Positions 33,780 to 40,114 of a stretch of 40,114 nucleotides of DNA are shown here, piece after piece; the stretch's first letter is position 1; each line of letters opens with the position of its first letter. Source of the stretch: Thiocystis violacea (GTDB lineage: Bacteria > Pseudomonadota > Gammaproteobacteria > Chromatiales > Chromatiaceae); the NCBI RefSeq assembly GCF_016583565.1, contig NZ_NRRF01000047.1:1-40114 (forward strand). Reading direction: 5' to 3'. The notes below the pieces were generated by a model, which did no database searches, had not been told where the DNA came from, and saw only the letters and a program-made list of their open reading frames with translations. The position numbers and the translations under genes are program-made.

Positions 33780-34546
33780 AGACGAGTACCGGGAGGCGGG
33801 CAACCGCCTTCACGACCCTCATCATCACGCGCTTCCAGCCACCAGCGACCGGATCCCGGCAATCCGGCTCACGAGAGCACCTGCTCACGAAGCTCCCGCT
33901 CGAACTCCGGACACCTCGCGAAGCCGGTGCTTCTTCGCGCGGGTGAAGCAGCGATAGCTGCGTCACCAGAGACCTGCTGAGCGAGACCTGAGCGCCGACC
34001 GAGCAGATCGACCGCGACCGCGCGCCTGGCCTCGACCCTGAGTCAGTCAGGCGCGCGGACTTGCCGGCAAACCGATCCGCACTCCCGCCGGTCGTCGACG
34101 GCCGTGACCAAATTCCGCTTCGCTGATTCACCAGTTTCCCAACTACTTATTCTTAAAACCGAATCAAAGCGCCTTTTATATCGAACAAAGCGATATCGGC
34201 GTCCAATAAATTCCATTTGTACCAGTATAGCAATAGGGTATTCTCACTATTGATCGCTGCCGAATTCCGCTCGCATGGCGTGATAACCGCAAGTCTTCTC
34301 AGTCTTGTGTCAGCGCCTTCGGCCGCTGTCCGACAACAGGGATGCCCTGGTCGAACGGCGATTGGGGGACTTCCGGGAAAGATCATCCCAAAGCCCTCCC
34401 CCTCGGGGGAGGAGACCCCCGAAGGGGAGCGCCTTTCCCGGAAATCGCCTCGGATCCCGTGAGAAAGCGATCGCGTCACTCATTCATAAGATAAGCCGTT
34501 GGGGGCGCACGCGCGTCCACCAGCGCGCAACGCGGAGGAGGAGACC
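33780..34546. other. Intergenic region before the two-component genes
   Basis: About 770 bases without a convincing gene. A GGCGG-GCAA-CCGCC hairpin (33795-33808) follows the DUF59 gene and may be its terminator. The part from about 34120 to 34260 is strongly A/T-rich. A large palindromic element occupies 34357-34449. No -24/-12 (sigma54) promoter was seen. Confidence 0.45.
34357..34449. repeat. Large imperfect palindrome with nested hairpins
   Basis: Outer arms GGCGATT (34357-34363) and AATCGCC (34443-34449); inner perfect arms TTCCGGGAAAG (34371-34381) and CTTTCCCGGAA (34433-34443); and in the centre CCCCCTCGGGGG and CCCCCGAAGGGG stems. Such nested symmetry is typical of REP/BIME elements or small non-autonomous mobile elements. 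It lies about 100 bases upstream of the response-regulator gene. Confidence 0.6.
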
Positions 34547-35977
34547 ATGACATCCCAGCCACTCGAAAGCCGAGGGTTCGACCGCGCACGCGACGACAGG
34601 CCCGCGCCGGACGCGGGCGACTCCATTCTCATCGTCGACGATGAGCCCGGAATGCTGAGCTTTATCGAGCGTTCGCTCGCGCCGCATTTCGCGCGCGTGG
34701 AGACGGCGGCCGACGCCGACACCGCACGTACACTGGCCCGAGACCTTCATTTCGACCTGATGATCGTTGACATCCGACTTCAGGGCTCCGAGAGTGGACT
34801 GGCGTTGGCGCGCGAGATTCGCGACCGCCACCAGGCCGATCTGGATGTGATCTTCGTCACCGGCTACGCGGATATCTATGACGAGATCGACGCACTGCGC
34901 GACGCCTCGGCCGATGTCCTCAGAAAGCCCTTCCTCGCGGACCAGCTGCTCGCCGTGATCCAGCGTGCGCGCGAGCGGCGGCGCGTCGCGCACGAACAGG
35001 CGCTGATCCAGCGCGAGCAGGATCGGCGGCCCGTCGCCAAGCGGATCGTGGGGGAGAGCGAGTCGCTCAAGGAGATCTGGCGGACCATTCATCGACTCGC
35101 CCCCATGCCCTCGACGGTCCTGATCAAGGGCGAGACCGGCACCGGCAAGGAGCTGATCGCCCGCGCACTCCATGATCTCAGCGGCCGGCGCGGCAGCTAT
35201 GTCCCGGTCAACTGCGGCGCCATTTCCGCCGACCTGATCGAGGGGGAGCTGTTCGGACACCTGCGCGGCTCCTTCACCGGCGCGCACCAGGCCCGCAACG
35301 GGCTCTTCAGCCATGCCGATGGCGGCACCCTCTTTCTCGACGAGATCGGCGAGATGCCACTCCCCTTGCAGGCGAAGCTGCTGCGCGTGCTGGAGGAGCG
35401 GCGTTACCGCCCGGTTGGCGGCAACCAGGAGATCCCGGTCAACGCACGGGTGATCGCCGCGACCAACCGCGATCTGGCCGCCGAGGTGCTCGCCGGGCAC
35501 TTCCGCAAGGATCTCTATTACCGCATCAACGTCGTCGATCTGCGCCTGCCGCCCTTGCGCGAGCGCCGGGGCGACATCCCCTTCCTCGCGGACTATTTCC
35601 TCAACATCCTGTCCACCGAGCTGGGTGTCCCCAACGCAGCGCTCAGTCCTTGGGATCTGGAGCAGCTCATGGGCTACGACTGGCCAGGCAACTGCCGCGA
35701 GCTGCGCAACGTCATCGAGCGCTCGCTGCTCCTCGGCAAGCCCGTCGCTCAATTGCTCTGCGTCACGCCCCCGCAAGCGCCGGGCGAGAGCGAGAGCGCC
35801 CTGGGGTCCGGTCCGGCCTCGCTGGAACGGGTGCAGCGCGCACATATCCTGAGTGCCCTCGCCGCCGCCGACGGCAACAAGACAGTTGCGGCGCGCGCGC
35901 TGGGAGTCTCGAGAAAGACGGTGGAGCGCAAACTCAAGGATTGGAGTCAGCCGGACGATGTGAGCGAAGCGGACTGA
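34547..35977 (+). CDS. Sigma54-dependent response regulator, NtrC family
   Basis: A 476-residue activator. The receiver domain (about 24-140) has IVDDE and phospho-acceptor Asp75 in MIVDIRL. The AAA+ sigma54-interaction domain (about 165-395) has Walker A GETGTGKE, the L1 loop as GSFTGA (241-246; the consensus is GAFTGA), Walker B GGTLFLDEIGE, and the sensor segments. A Fis-type helix-turn-helix ends the protein (NKTVAARALGVSRKTVERKL). The ATG 34547 follows a strong GGAGGAGGAG; an upstream TTG is less likely. The histidine kinase gene starts 13 bases after the stop. Neighbouring moaA, HPP and nar genes suggest nitrogen-oxide or redox control, but the signal is not evident. Confidence 0.93.
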   Translation: MTSQPLESRGFDRARDDRPAPDAGDSILIVDDEPGMLSFIERSLAPHFARVETAADADTARTLARDLHFDLMIVDIRLQGSESGLALAREIRDRHQADLDVIFVTGYADIYDEIDALRDASADVLRKPFLADQLLAVIQRARERRRVAHEQALIQREQDRRPVAKRIVGESESLKEIWRTIHRLAPMPSTVLIKGETGTGKELIARALHDLSGRRGSYVPVNCGAISADLIEGELFGHLRGSFTGAHQARNGLFSHADGGTLFLDEIGEMPLPLQAKLLRVLEERRYRPVGGNQEIPVNARVIAATNRDLAAEVLAGHFRKDLYYRINVVDLRLPPLRERRGDIPFLADYFLNILSTELGVPNAALSPWDLEQLMGYDWPGNCRELRNVIERSLLLGKPVAQLLCVTPPQAPGESESALGSGPASLERVQRAHILSALAAADGNKTVAARALGVSRKTVERKLKDWSQPDDVSEAD

Positions 35978-35990
35978 CGTCGGCGATCCG

Positions 35991-37130
35991 ATGACTCGCC
36001 AAGGCTTCCGCCCATTGCTGGCCCGGCTGCGCGCCCGGCTCACCGGGGCCGAGCCGCCGATCGGCTCCGGCGATCGATCGGCCACTGAGCCCAAAGACGA
36101 CGAGGACGAGATCGCCCGCCTTCGCCAATGCGTCGAAACCCTCACCGCCACGCTGCGCGAGACCCGTCACGAGCACCTGGCCCAGGCCGAGAAGCTCGCC
36201 GCCGTCGGAGAGCTGATCGCCGGCATCGCCCATGAGCTGAACAACCCGCTCGCCATCATGCTCGGCCACATGGAGCTGCTGACCCGTGAGCTGGGACCGG
36301 AGACCTGGTCGGTGCGCCAGGAGGTCGAGCTCATCTTCCAGCAGATCGAACGATCACGCGGAATCATCGAAAGCCTGCTGCGGATCACCCGGCCGATGGA
36401 CGACATCCGGGTTCTGGAGCCTTCAGAACTGGAGGCATTGATCGAGGAATGCCTGAGGCTCGTACTCCAGGAGGCGCGCCGCACGGATGTCGAGGTCCGT
36501 ACCGATCTGCAAGCGACCCTGGGGGTGCGGATCAGCCGCCAGGACCTGCGCCAGGTCATCATCAACCTGCTCGTGAATGCGGTGCATGCCGTCGAGGCCA
36601 ACCAGGGGACGATCGCGATTCGCTCCCGGGATCTGGAGTCGCGCGGCATCCTCATCGAGGTCGGGGATACCGGCTCCGGGATACCGCCCGATGTCGTCGA
36701 CAGGATCTTCCGCCCCTTCTTCACGACCAAGGGCGCGGGACGCGGAACGGGGCTGGGGCTCTCGGTCAGCACGGGACTCATCCGCCGCTATGGCGGGGCG
36801 TTGACCCTGGAGTCCACCTCCGGGCAGGGGACCGAATTCCGGATTTGGGTGCGGCGCGAGCCGGTGTTCGACGAGCACGACAACTGGCTCGCCAAGACCC
36901 TGGTGTCGAGCCTGGAAGCGCGACCGCGACAGCCGCCCTGGGACTGGCGCCAGGACTCGCCCGCGTCGCCTGGCCCGCGTTTCGAGACGCGTGCGCACTG
37001 GACCTGGCGAACCTGGCCGGGCCTGACGGCGATCTCGACGCCCGTCACCTCGGTCACCCCCCGGTCATGTTCATGTGACGAAAGATCACCGGTTTGGCCT
37101 GGAGATCGAACGCGTGACCCCGGGGCTTGA
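35991..37130 (+). CDS. Soluble sensor histidine kinase, partner of the NtrC-type regulator
   Basis: About 379 residues without a membrane helix, PAS or other recognised sensor domain. Residues about 40-70 form a coiled coil (EIARLRQCVETLTATLRETRHEHLAQAEKL). The H-box GIAHELNNPL contains phospho-acceptor His81, followed by the N-box (INLLVNAVHAV), G1 (VGDTGSGIP), F-box (FRPFFTTK) and G2 (GRGTGLGLS). After about residue 290 the sequence (RREPVFDEHDNWLAK...) leaves the family. The tail is rich in Trp/Arg/Pro/Ser, overlaps moaA on the other strand by 77 bases, and may be out of frame. It is co-transcribed with the response regulator. Confidence 0.9.
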   Translation: MTRQGFRPLLARLRARLTGAEPPIGSGDRSATEPKDDEDEIARLRQCVETLTATLRETRHEHLAQAEKLAAVGELIAGIAHELNNPLAIMLGHMELLTRELGPETWSVRQEVELIFQQIERSRGIIESLLRITRPMDDIRVLEPSELEALIEECLRLVLQEARRTDVEVRTDLQATLGVRISRQDLRQVIINLLVNAVHAVEANQGTIAIRSRDLESRGILIEVGDTGSGIPPDVVDRIFRPFFTTKGAGRGTGLGLSVSTGLIRRYGGALTLESTSGQGTEFRIWVRREPVFDEHDNWLAKTLVSSLEARPRQPPWDWRQDSPASPGPRFETRAHWTWRTWPGLTAISTPVTSVTPRSCSCDERSPVWPGDRTRDPGA

Positions 37131-38091
37131 GGTCCATGGCAGCGACGATGGCCCGCTTGACCCGATCGTCGTCGGTCGGGTTGGCGTGCAGGACGCGCCG
37201 CAGATCGCTCGAATGCTCCTGACCCAGACAGAGCAGTAACCGCCCGAGCGCCGTGACCCTCACCCGATTGCAGTCGCCGCAGAAGTTGTGACTGTGGGGC
37301 GAGATGAAGCCGACGCGCGTCTCCTCTCCGGCGATCCGGAAGTATTTGGACGGGCCGCCGGTGCCGTCGAGGGTCGGCACCAGGTCGAAACACTCGGCGA
37401 GGTCGCGCCGGATCGCGTCGCTGGAATAGTAGGCCTCCGCCCGGTCGTGATCGCCGATCACACCCAGGGGCATCTCCTCGATGAAGCTGATGTCGATCCC
37501 ACGCTCGATGGCAAAGCGCACCAGGTCGACCACCTCGTCATGATTGCGGTGCTTGAGCACCACCGTGTTGAGCTTGATCCGCTGGAAGCCGACGCGCCGC
37601 GCCGCCTCCAGCCCGCGCAATGTCTTGCCGATCTCGCCGACCCGGGTGATGGCGCGGAAACGCTCCGGGATCAGGGTGTCCAGGCTGACGTTGATCCGGG
37701 TCACGCCGGCATCCTTCAGCGCGCCGGCATAGCGCCCGAGCTGGGTCGCGTTGGTGGTGAGGGTGAGATCCCGCACGCCGGGCAGCGCGCCCAACTGCTC
37801 GAACAGCCAGATCACGTTGGGCCGCACCAACGGCTCGCCGCCGGTCACGCGCAGCTTGGTCACGCCCAGCTCGCTGAACAGGCGGCCGAGTCGCGCCATC
37901 TCCTCCAGGGTGAGGAGCTGCGCGCGCGGCAGGAAGGTCATCTTCTCCGACATGCAGTAGACGCAGCGCAAATCGCAGCGATCCGTGACGGACAAGCGAA
38001 CATAGGTGACCCGGCGACCGAAGCGATCGACCAGACCAGCCACCGGGGTTGCGGGCTGGTCGGCGGGTGGAGCGGGTTGTTGTCGATTCAC
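37054..38091 (-). CDS. moaA: GTP 3',8-cyclase
   Basis: MoaA is a radical-SAM enzyme that rearranges GTP in the first step of molybdenum cofactor synthesis. The radical-SAM cluster motif is C39-X3-C43-X2-C46 (CDLRCVYC). The C-terminal cluster is C-X2-C-X13-C (CGDCNRVRVTALGRLLLC). The protein ends in the conserved Gly-Gly (MNMTGG) needed for activity. The 345-residue length fits the family. The start is GTG at 38091 with GGGAG upstream; the longer frame to 38232 is not coding-like. Its 3' end overlaps the convergent kinase gene by 77 bases. moaC is 24 kb away, so the Moco genes flank the nar region rather than forming one operon. Confidence 0.96.
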   Translation of the reverse strand: MNRQQPAPPADQPATPVAGLVDRFGRRVTYVRLSVTDRCDLRCVYCMSEKMTFLPRAQLLTLEEMARLGRLFSELGVTKLRVTGGEPLVRPNVIWLFEQLGALPGVRDLTLTTNATQLGRYAGALKDAGVTRINVSLDTLIPERFRAITRVGEIGKTLRGLEAARRVGFQRIKLNTVVLKHRNHDEVVDLVRFAIERGIDISFIEEMPLGVIGDHDRAEAYYSSDAIRRDLAECFDLVPTLDGTGGPSKYFRIAGEETRVGFISPHSHNFCGDCNRVRVTALGRLLLCLGQEHSSDLRRVLHANPTDDDRVKRAIVAAMDLKPRGHAFDLQAKPVIFRHMNMTGG

Positions 38092-38249
38092 AGGGTCTCC
38101 CGATGAGGTGATTGCCGAGTGCGCATGATGACCGGTAGCCCCCGGATCGGTTCCCGCCACACTCGGTCGACAAGATCCAAGCAGGCTCCGTGCCGGCTCG
38201 CGGACGCACCGGCCGCATTGGGCCTCAGCCAATCATCCTGCATCGCGGC

Positions 38250-38298
38250 TGAGACAAAGAGTCCCGACGCTGGCCATCGATCGGGGCGTTTTGTCTCA
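38250..38298. repeat. Inverted repeat in the moaA leader
   Basis: The arms TGAGACAAA (38250-38258) and TTTGTCTCA (38290-38298) pair perfectly. The stem continues through a small mismatch to CCCGA/TCGGG, leaving a loop of about 13 bases. It lies roughly 160-207 bases upstream of the moaA start on the minus strand. It could be a leader hairpin of moaA, a terminator-like element or a binding site. Confidence 0.5.
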
Positions 38299-38404
38299 AC
38301 CCCCCCTCGCGCGATGGGCCAAGCCCGCGCGACGCCGTCACGCAAGGCGCGCCGAGCGGCTCGCTTGGCCGACTCCCCTGCCCACGAATCGCATCCCCCG
38401 GTGC

Positions 38405-38418
38405 TTGATGCGAATCAA
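38405..38418. promoter_or_regulatory. FNR/Anr-type box
   Basis: TTGAT-GCGA-ATCAA is an exact match to the FNR consensus TTGAT-N4-ATCAA. It lies in the divergent region, about 200 bases before the CBS gene and about 315 before moaA. A conserved promoter-like block (GTCAACCGCGCCATACTCG, 38422-38440) follows immediately on the plus strand. The centre-to--10 distance is about 24 bases, a few short of the classical -41.5 position, so the box might activate another start or repress this one. Oxygen- or nitrogen-oxide-responsive control is the natural reading. Confidence 0.7.
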
Positions 38419-38617
38419 GGCGTCAACCGCGCCATACTCGTCCAATGGCCGTCGATCCGCCAACCGATCGTCTCCGATCGGTGAGTGTCGGATGGCTGCC
38501 GACAGCGCCTGCGGGACTGCCTGCAAGTGCGCCTTCTCACGGCCGCTTGCCGCCCGCCTGATCGCAAACAGCGCCCGGCGCATGGCCTCGCCGCGCCCTC
38601 AACGGAGGATCTCCACA

Positions 38618-39250
38618 ATGAACCTGACTCCATCCCTGGCCGCCTCCGACCCGCTTTCCGCCGAGGACCAGATCGCCGAGACCAACCTCACGGATGACGA
38701 CATCCTGGAGGCGATGCGTGAGATTCCCGGCTACCTCGACATCACCACGAGCGATTTCCGGGCCATCTATCACCTCGCCCATCGCCACGCGGTCGATCGG
38801 CTCTTCAGCGACATCACCGCGGGGCGGCTGATGCGCCGGGAGGTCCGTCCGCTGACGCCTGACACCCCGCTCGCGGAGGCTGTCCCCAGTTTCGTGCGGC
38901 AGGATCTGAAGTCGCTGCCGGTGGTGGACGGGCAGCGCCGCGTCCTCGGCATCCTGACCGAGACCGATGTGCTGCGCGGCCTGGGAGCGGATACCTTTCT
39001 TGCCCTGCTCGCGCGGGTGATCGCGGACGCCAAGTGCATCAAGTCCGAGCAGCACCATCGGCCGGTCTGCGAGCTCATGACCTCACCCGTGGTGAGCGTC
39101 CCGCTGGACGCCGGCATGCGCGAGCTGCTCGCCGCCTTCTCCCGCCATCCCGGCCGCGCCATGCCGGTGCTCACGACCGATGGCCGCCTGGCGGGGCTGC
39201 TCCCGCGCAAGGTCTTCCTGAACGCCTGCCACCCGGACCGTCGGCCATGA
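38618..39250 (+). CDS. CBS-domain pair protein, partner of the HPP membrane protein
   Basis: A 210-residue soluble protein. After about 65 residues (LTDDDILEAMREIPGYLDITTSDFRAIYHLAHRHA) come two CBS repeats: first LMRREVRPLTPDTPLAEAVPSF with LPVVDGQRRVLGILTETDVL, then LMTSPVVSVPLDAGMRELLAAF with MPVLTTDGRLAGLLPRKVF. CBS pairs usually bind adenine nucleotides and regulate linked domains. HPP-family proteins often carry CBS domains on the same chain; here they are separate genes joined by an ATGA overlap, so this is likely the regulatory subunit. The ATG 38618 has GGAGG eight to ten bases upstream; an open frame further upstream is not coding-like. Confidence 0.88.
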   Translation: MNLTPSLAASDPLSAEDQIAETNLTDDDILEAMREIPGYLDITTSDFRAIYHLAHRHAVDRLFSDITAGRLMRREVRPLTPDTPLAEAVPSFVRQDLKSLPVVDGQRRVLGILTETDVLRGLGADTFLALLARVIADAKCIKSEQHHRPVCELMTSPVVSVPLDAGMRELLAAFSRHPGRAMPVLTTDGRLAGLLPRKVFLNACHPDRRP

Positions 39251-39810
39251 GGCTCTGGCCATCGGGTCTCAAGTCGTACCTCGGCAAGATGCGCGGCACC
39301 ACCCACGGCAGCCCGCCTCGGGTTCGCCTGCCAGAGGTTTTCTGGTCCTGGGCCGGCGCCTTCCTGGGGATCGCCGCCGTCGCCTGGCTCAATCAGCGGT
39401 TCTTCGCCGACGTCGATCTGACGCTGACCATCGGCTCGCTCGGGGCCTCGGCGGTGCTGGTCTTCGGCGCGGTGCGCAGTCCGCTCGCGCAGCCGCGCAA
39501 CCTCATCGGCGGACACGTCCTCTCGGCGCTGGTGGGCGTGACCTGCTGGCAGTGGCTGGGCGGCGACCCCTGGCTGGCGCAATCGGTCGCGGTCGCCACC
39601 GCCATCGCCCTCATGCATCTGACCCGCACGCTGCATCCGCCCGGCGGGGCGACCGCGCTCATCGCCGTCATCGGATCCGACCAGGTGCATGCCATGGGCT
39701 ATCTCTTCGTCCTGATCCCGGCCACGCTGGGACCGCTGGTGCTGCTCGCCGTGGCGCTGCTCGTCAACAATATCCCCGCCGCCCGGCGCTATCCGGAGTT
39801 CTGGTTGTAG
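39247..39810 (+). CDS. HPP-family integral membrane protein (candidate nitrite transporter)
   Basis: A 187-residue membrane protein with four to five hydrophobic helices. It carries the defining HPP motif in RTLHPPGGATALIAVIG (about 126-142), preceded by FGAVRSPLAQPRNLIGGHV. Plant chloroplast and cyanobacterial HPP proteins have been linked to nitrite transport, which fits the nar/moa setting, but many bacterial members are uncharacterised. The ATG at 39247 overlaps the stop of the CBS gene, indicating tight co-expression, with control possible through the FNR box at 38405. Confidence 0.88.
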   Translation: MRLWPSGLKSYLGKMRGTTHGSPPRVRLPEVFWSWAGAFLGIAAVAWLNQRFFADVDLTLTIGSLGASAVLVFGAVRSPLAQPRNLIGGHVLSALVGVTCWQWLGGDPWLAQSVAVATAIALMHLTRTLHPPGGATALIAVIGSDQVHAMGYLFVLIPATLGPLVLLAVALLVNNIPAARRYPEFWL

Positions 39811-39920
39811 CCGGCTCGACCACTTCGAACGGCGGGCGACGCATCTGCGACGGTCACACGCACGAGGAGGCTGGGGAAGGAGGGGTCGGAGTGAGTGGTG
39901 GAGCGGCCGGGCGAGCCGAC

Positions 39921-40114
39921 TCAGACGACCCCCATCGCCGCCCCCTCGACCACCAGCGCGCGCAGCGCGGCGAGCGCGGTCGTGAGTTCGGTGGAGTCGC
40001 TGTCGCCCGGATAGACGCAATAGGTCGGCAGGGTCAGCGTCGGGGCGCCATCGATCCGATGCAGACAGCCGCCGCGCAGATAGCTGGCGGCGACCCGCTC
40101 GGGCACGAAACAGC
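39921..40114 (-). CDS. C-terminal end of a LysR-type regulator (partial)
   Basis: The minus-strand frame enters from the right edge and stops at 39921. The visible residues (CFVPERVAASYLRGGCLHRI, then TLPTYCVYPGDSDSTELTTALAALRALVVEGA) resemble the last effector-domain strand and helix of LysR-type regulators, where LxxG-(X)-L precedes the terminal helix. Without the DNA-binding half, the subgroup and targets cannot be given. It is convergent with the HPP gene; the 110-base gap contains no clear terminator. Confidence 0.7.
   Translation of the reverse strand, partial: CFVPERVAASYLRGGCLHRIDGAPTLTLPTYCVYPGDSDSTELTTALAALRALVVEGAAMGVV

Larger units (their letters stand above)
38092..38617. other. 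Divergent intergenic region between moaA and the CBS/HPP genes
   Basis: About 525 bases with no convincing gene. It contains an inverted repeat at 38250-38298, an Fnr-type box at 38405-38418 and a promoter-like block at 38422-38440. The moaA leader would be up to about 300 bases, long enough for a cofactor-sensing leader RNA, although I could not recognise the Moco riboswitch fold in it. Confidence 0.45.

Noticed and set aside
38092..38400. Molybdenum cofactor riboswitch in the moaA leader
   Set aside because: The leader is long enough and has an inverted repeat, but I could not identify the conserved Moco RNA core by eye; a covariance-model search would decide.

Overview
The window is high-GC DNA with the gene content of a metabolically versatile gammaproteobacterium. 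The best guess is a purple sulfur bacterium of the Chromatiaceae (Thiocapsa/Thiocystis type). This rests on the Pseudomonas/Chromatiaceae-type NrdB, the CysB-CysH assimilatory sulfur genes, the NarGHJI set and the palindromic intergenic repeats. No photosynthesis gene, rRNA or tRNA was seen, so the assignment is tentative.

Layout. 1-4 kb: the start of an unidentified minus-strand gene, a short hybrid-cluster protein (hcp) under a near-perfect Crp/Fnr-type operator, and a K+/H+ antiporter. 4-7.7 kb: an A/T-richer stretch with little coding, one orphan small protein, a palindromic repeat, and class Ia ribonucleotide reductase NrdB. 7.7-12.3 kb: a SNF2 helicase/SWIM zinc-finger pair and a broken IS4-type transposase. 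12.4-25.7 kb, all minus strand: the main respiratory block. In transcription order it holds a Mrp/MIP18-like (DUF59) protein, narG, narH, narJ, a narI fused to a dihaem cytochrome c, a TDT/SLAC1-type transporter, a second cytoplasmic molybdopterin oxidoreductase, moaC, and a PuuD-like membrane protein. 26-29 kb: small orphan proteins and a formate/nitrite (FNT) channel. 29-31.5 kb: a CysB-like regulator divergent from a free CysJ-type flavodoxin and PAPS reductase cysH. 31.8-32.7 kb: a TacA/TacT-type toxin-antitoxin pair. 32.9-33.8 kb: a second copy of the DUF59 protein. 34.5-39.8 kb: a soluble NtrC-type two-component system, moaA (opposite strand), a CBS-domain protein and an HPP-family membrane protein. 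The window ends inside a LysR-type regulator.

How it fits together. Much of the window deals with nitrogen oxides and molybdenum cofactor: a membrane molybdoenzyme for nitrate/nitrite, candidate nitrite/nitrate carriers (FNT, TDT, HPP), Moco synthesis (moaA, moaC), a nitrosative-stress enzyme (Hcp), and two Fnr-type boxes (upstream of hcp, and between moaA and the CBS-HPP pair). The most unusual feature is the NarI-dihaem cytochrome c fusion, together with a DUF59 protein as first gene of the operon. The fusion would let the enzyme exchange electrons with periplasmic cytochromes as well as quinones. It therefore raises the question of whether this is a nitrate reductase or a nitrite oxidoreductase that could feed photosynthesis, as is known for Thiocapsa strain KS1. 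Sequence reading alone cannot settle the direction.
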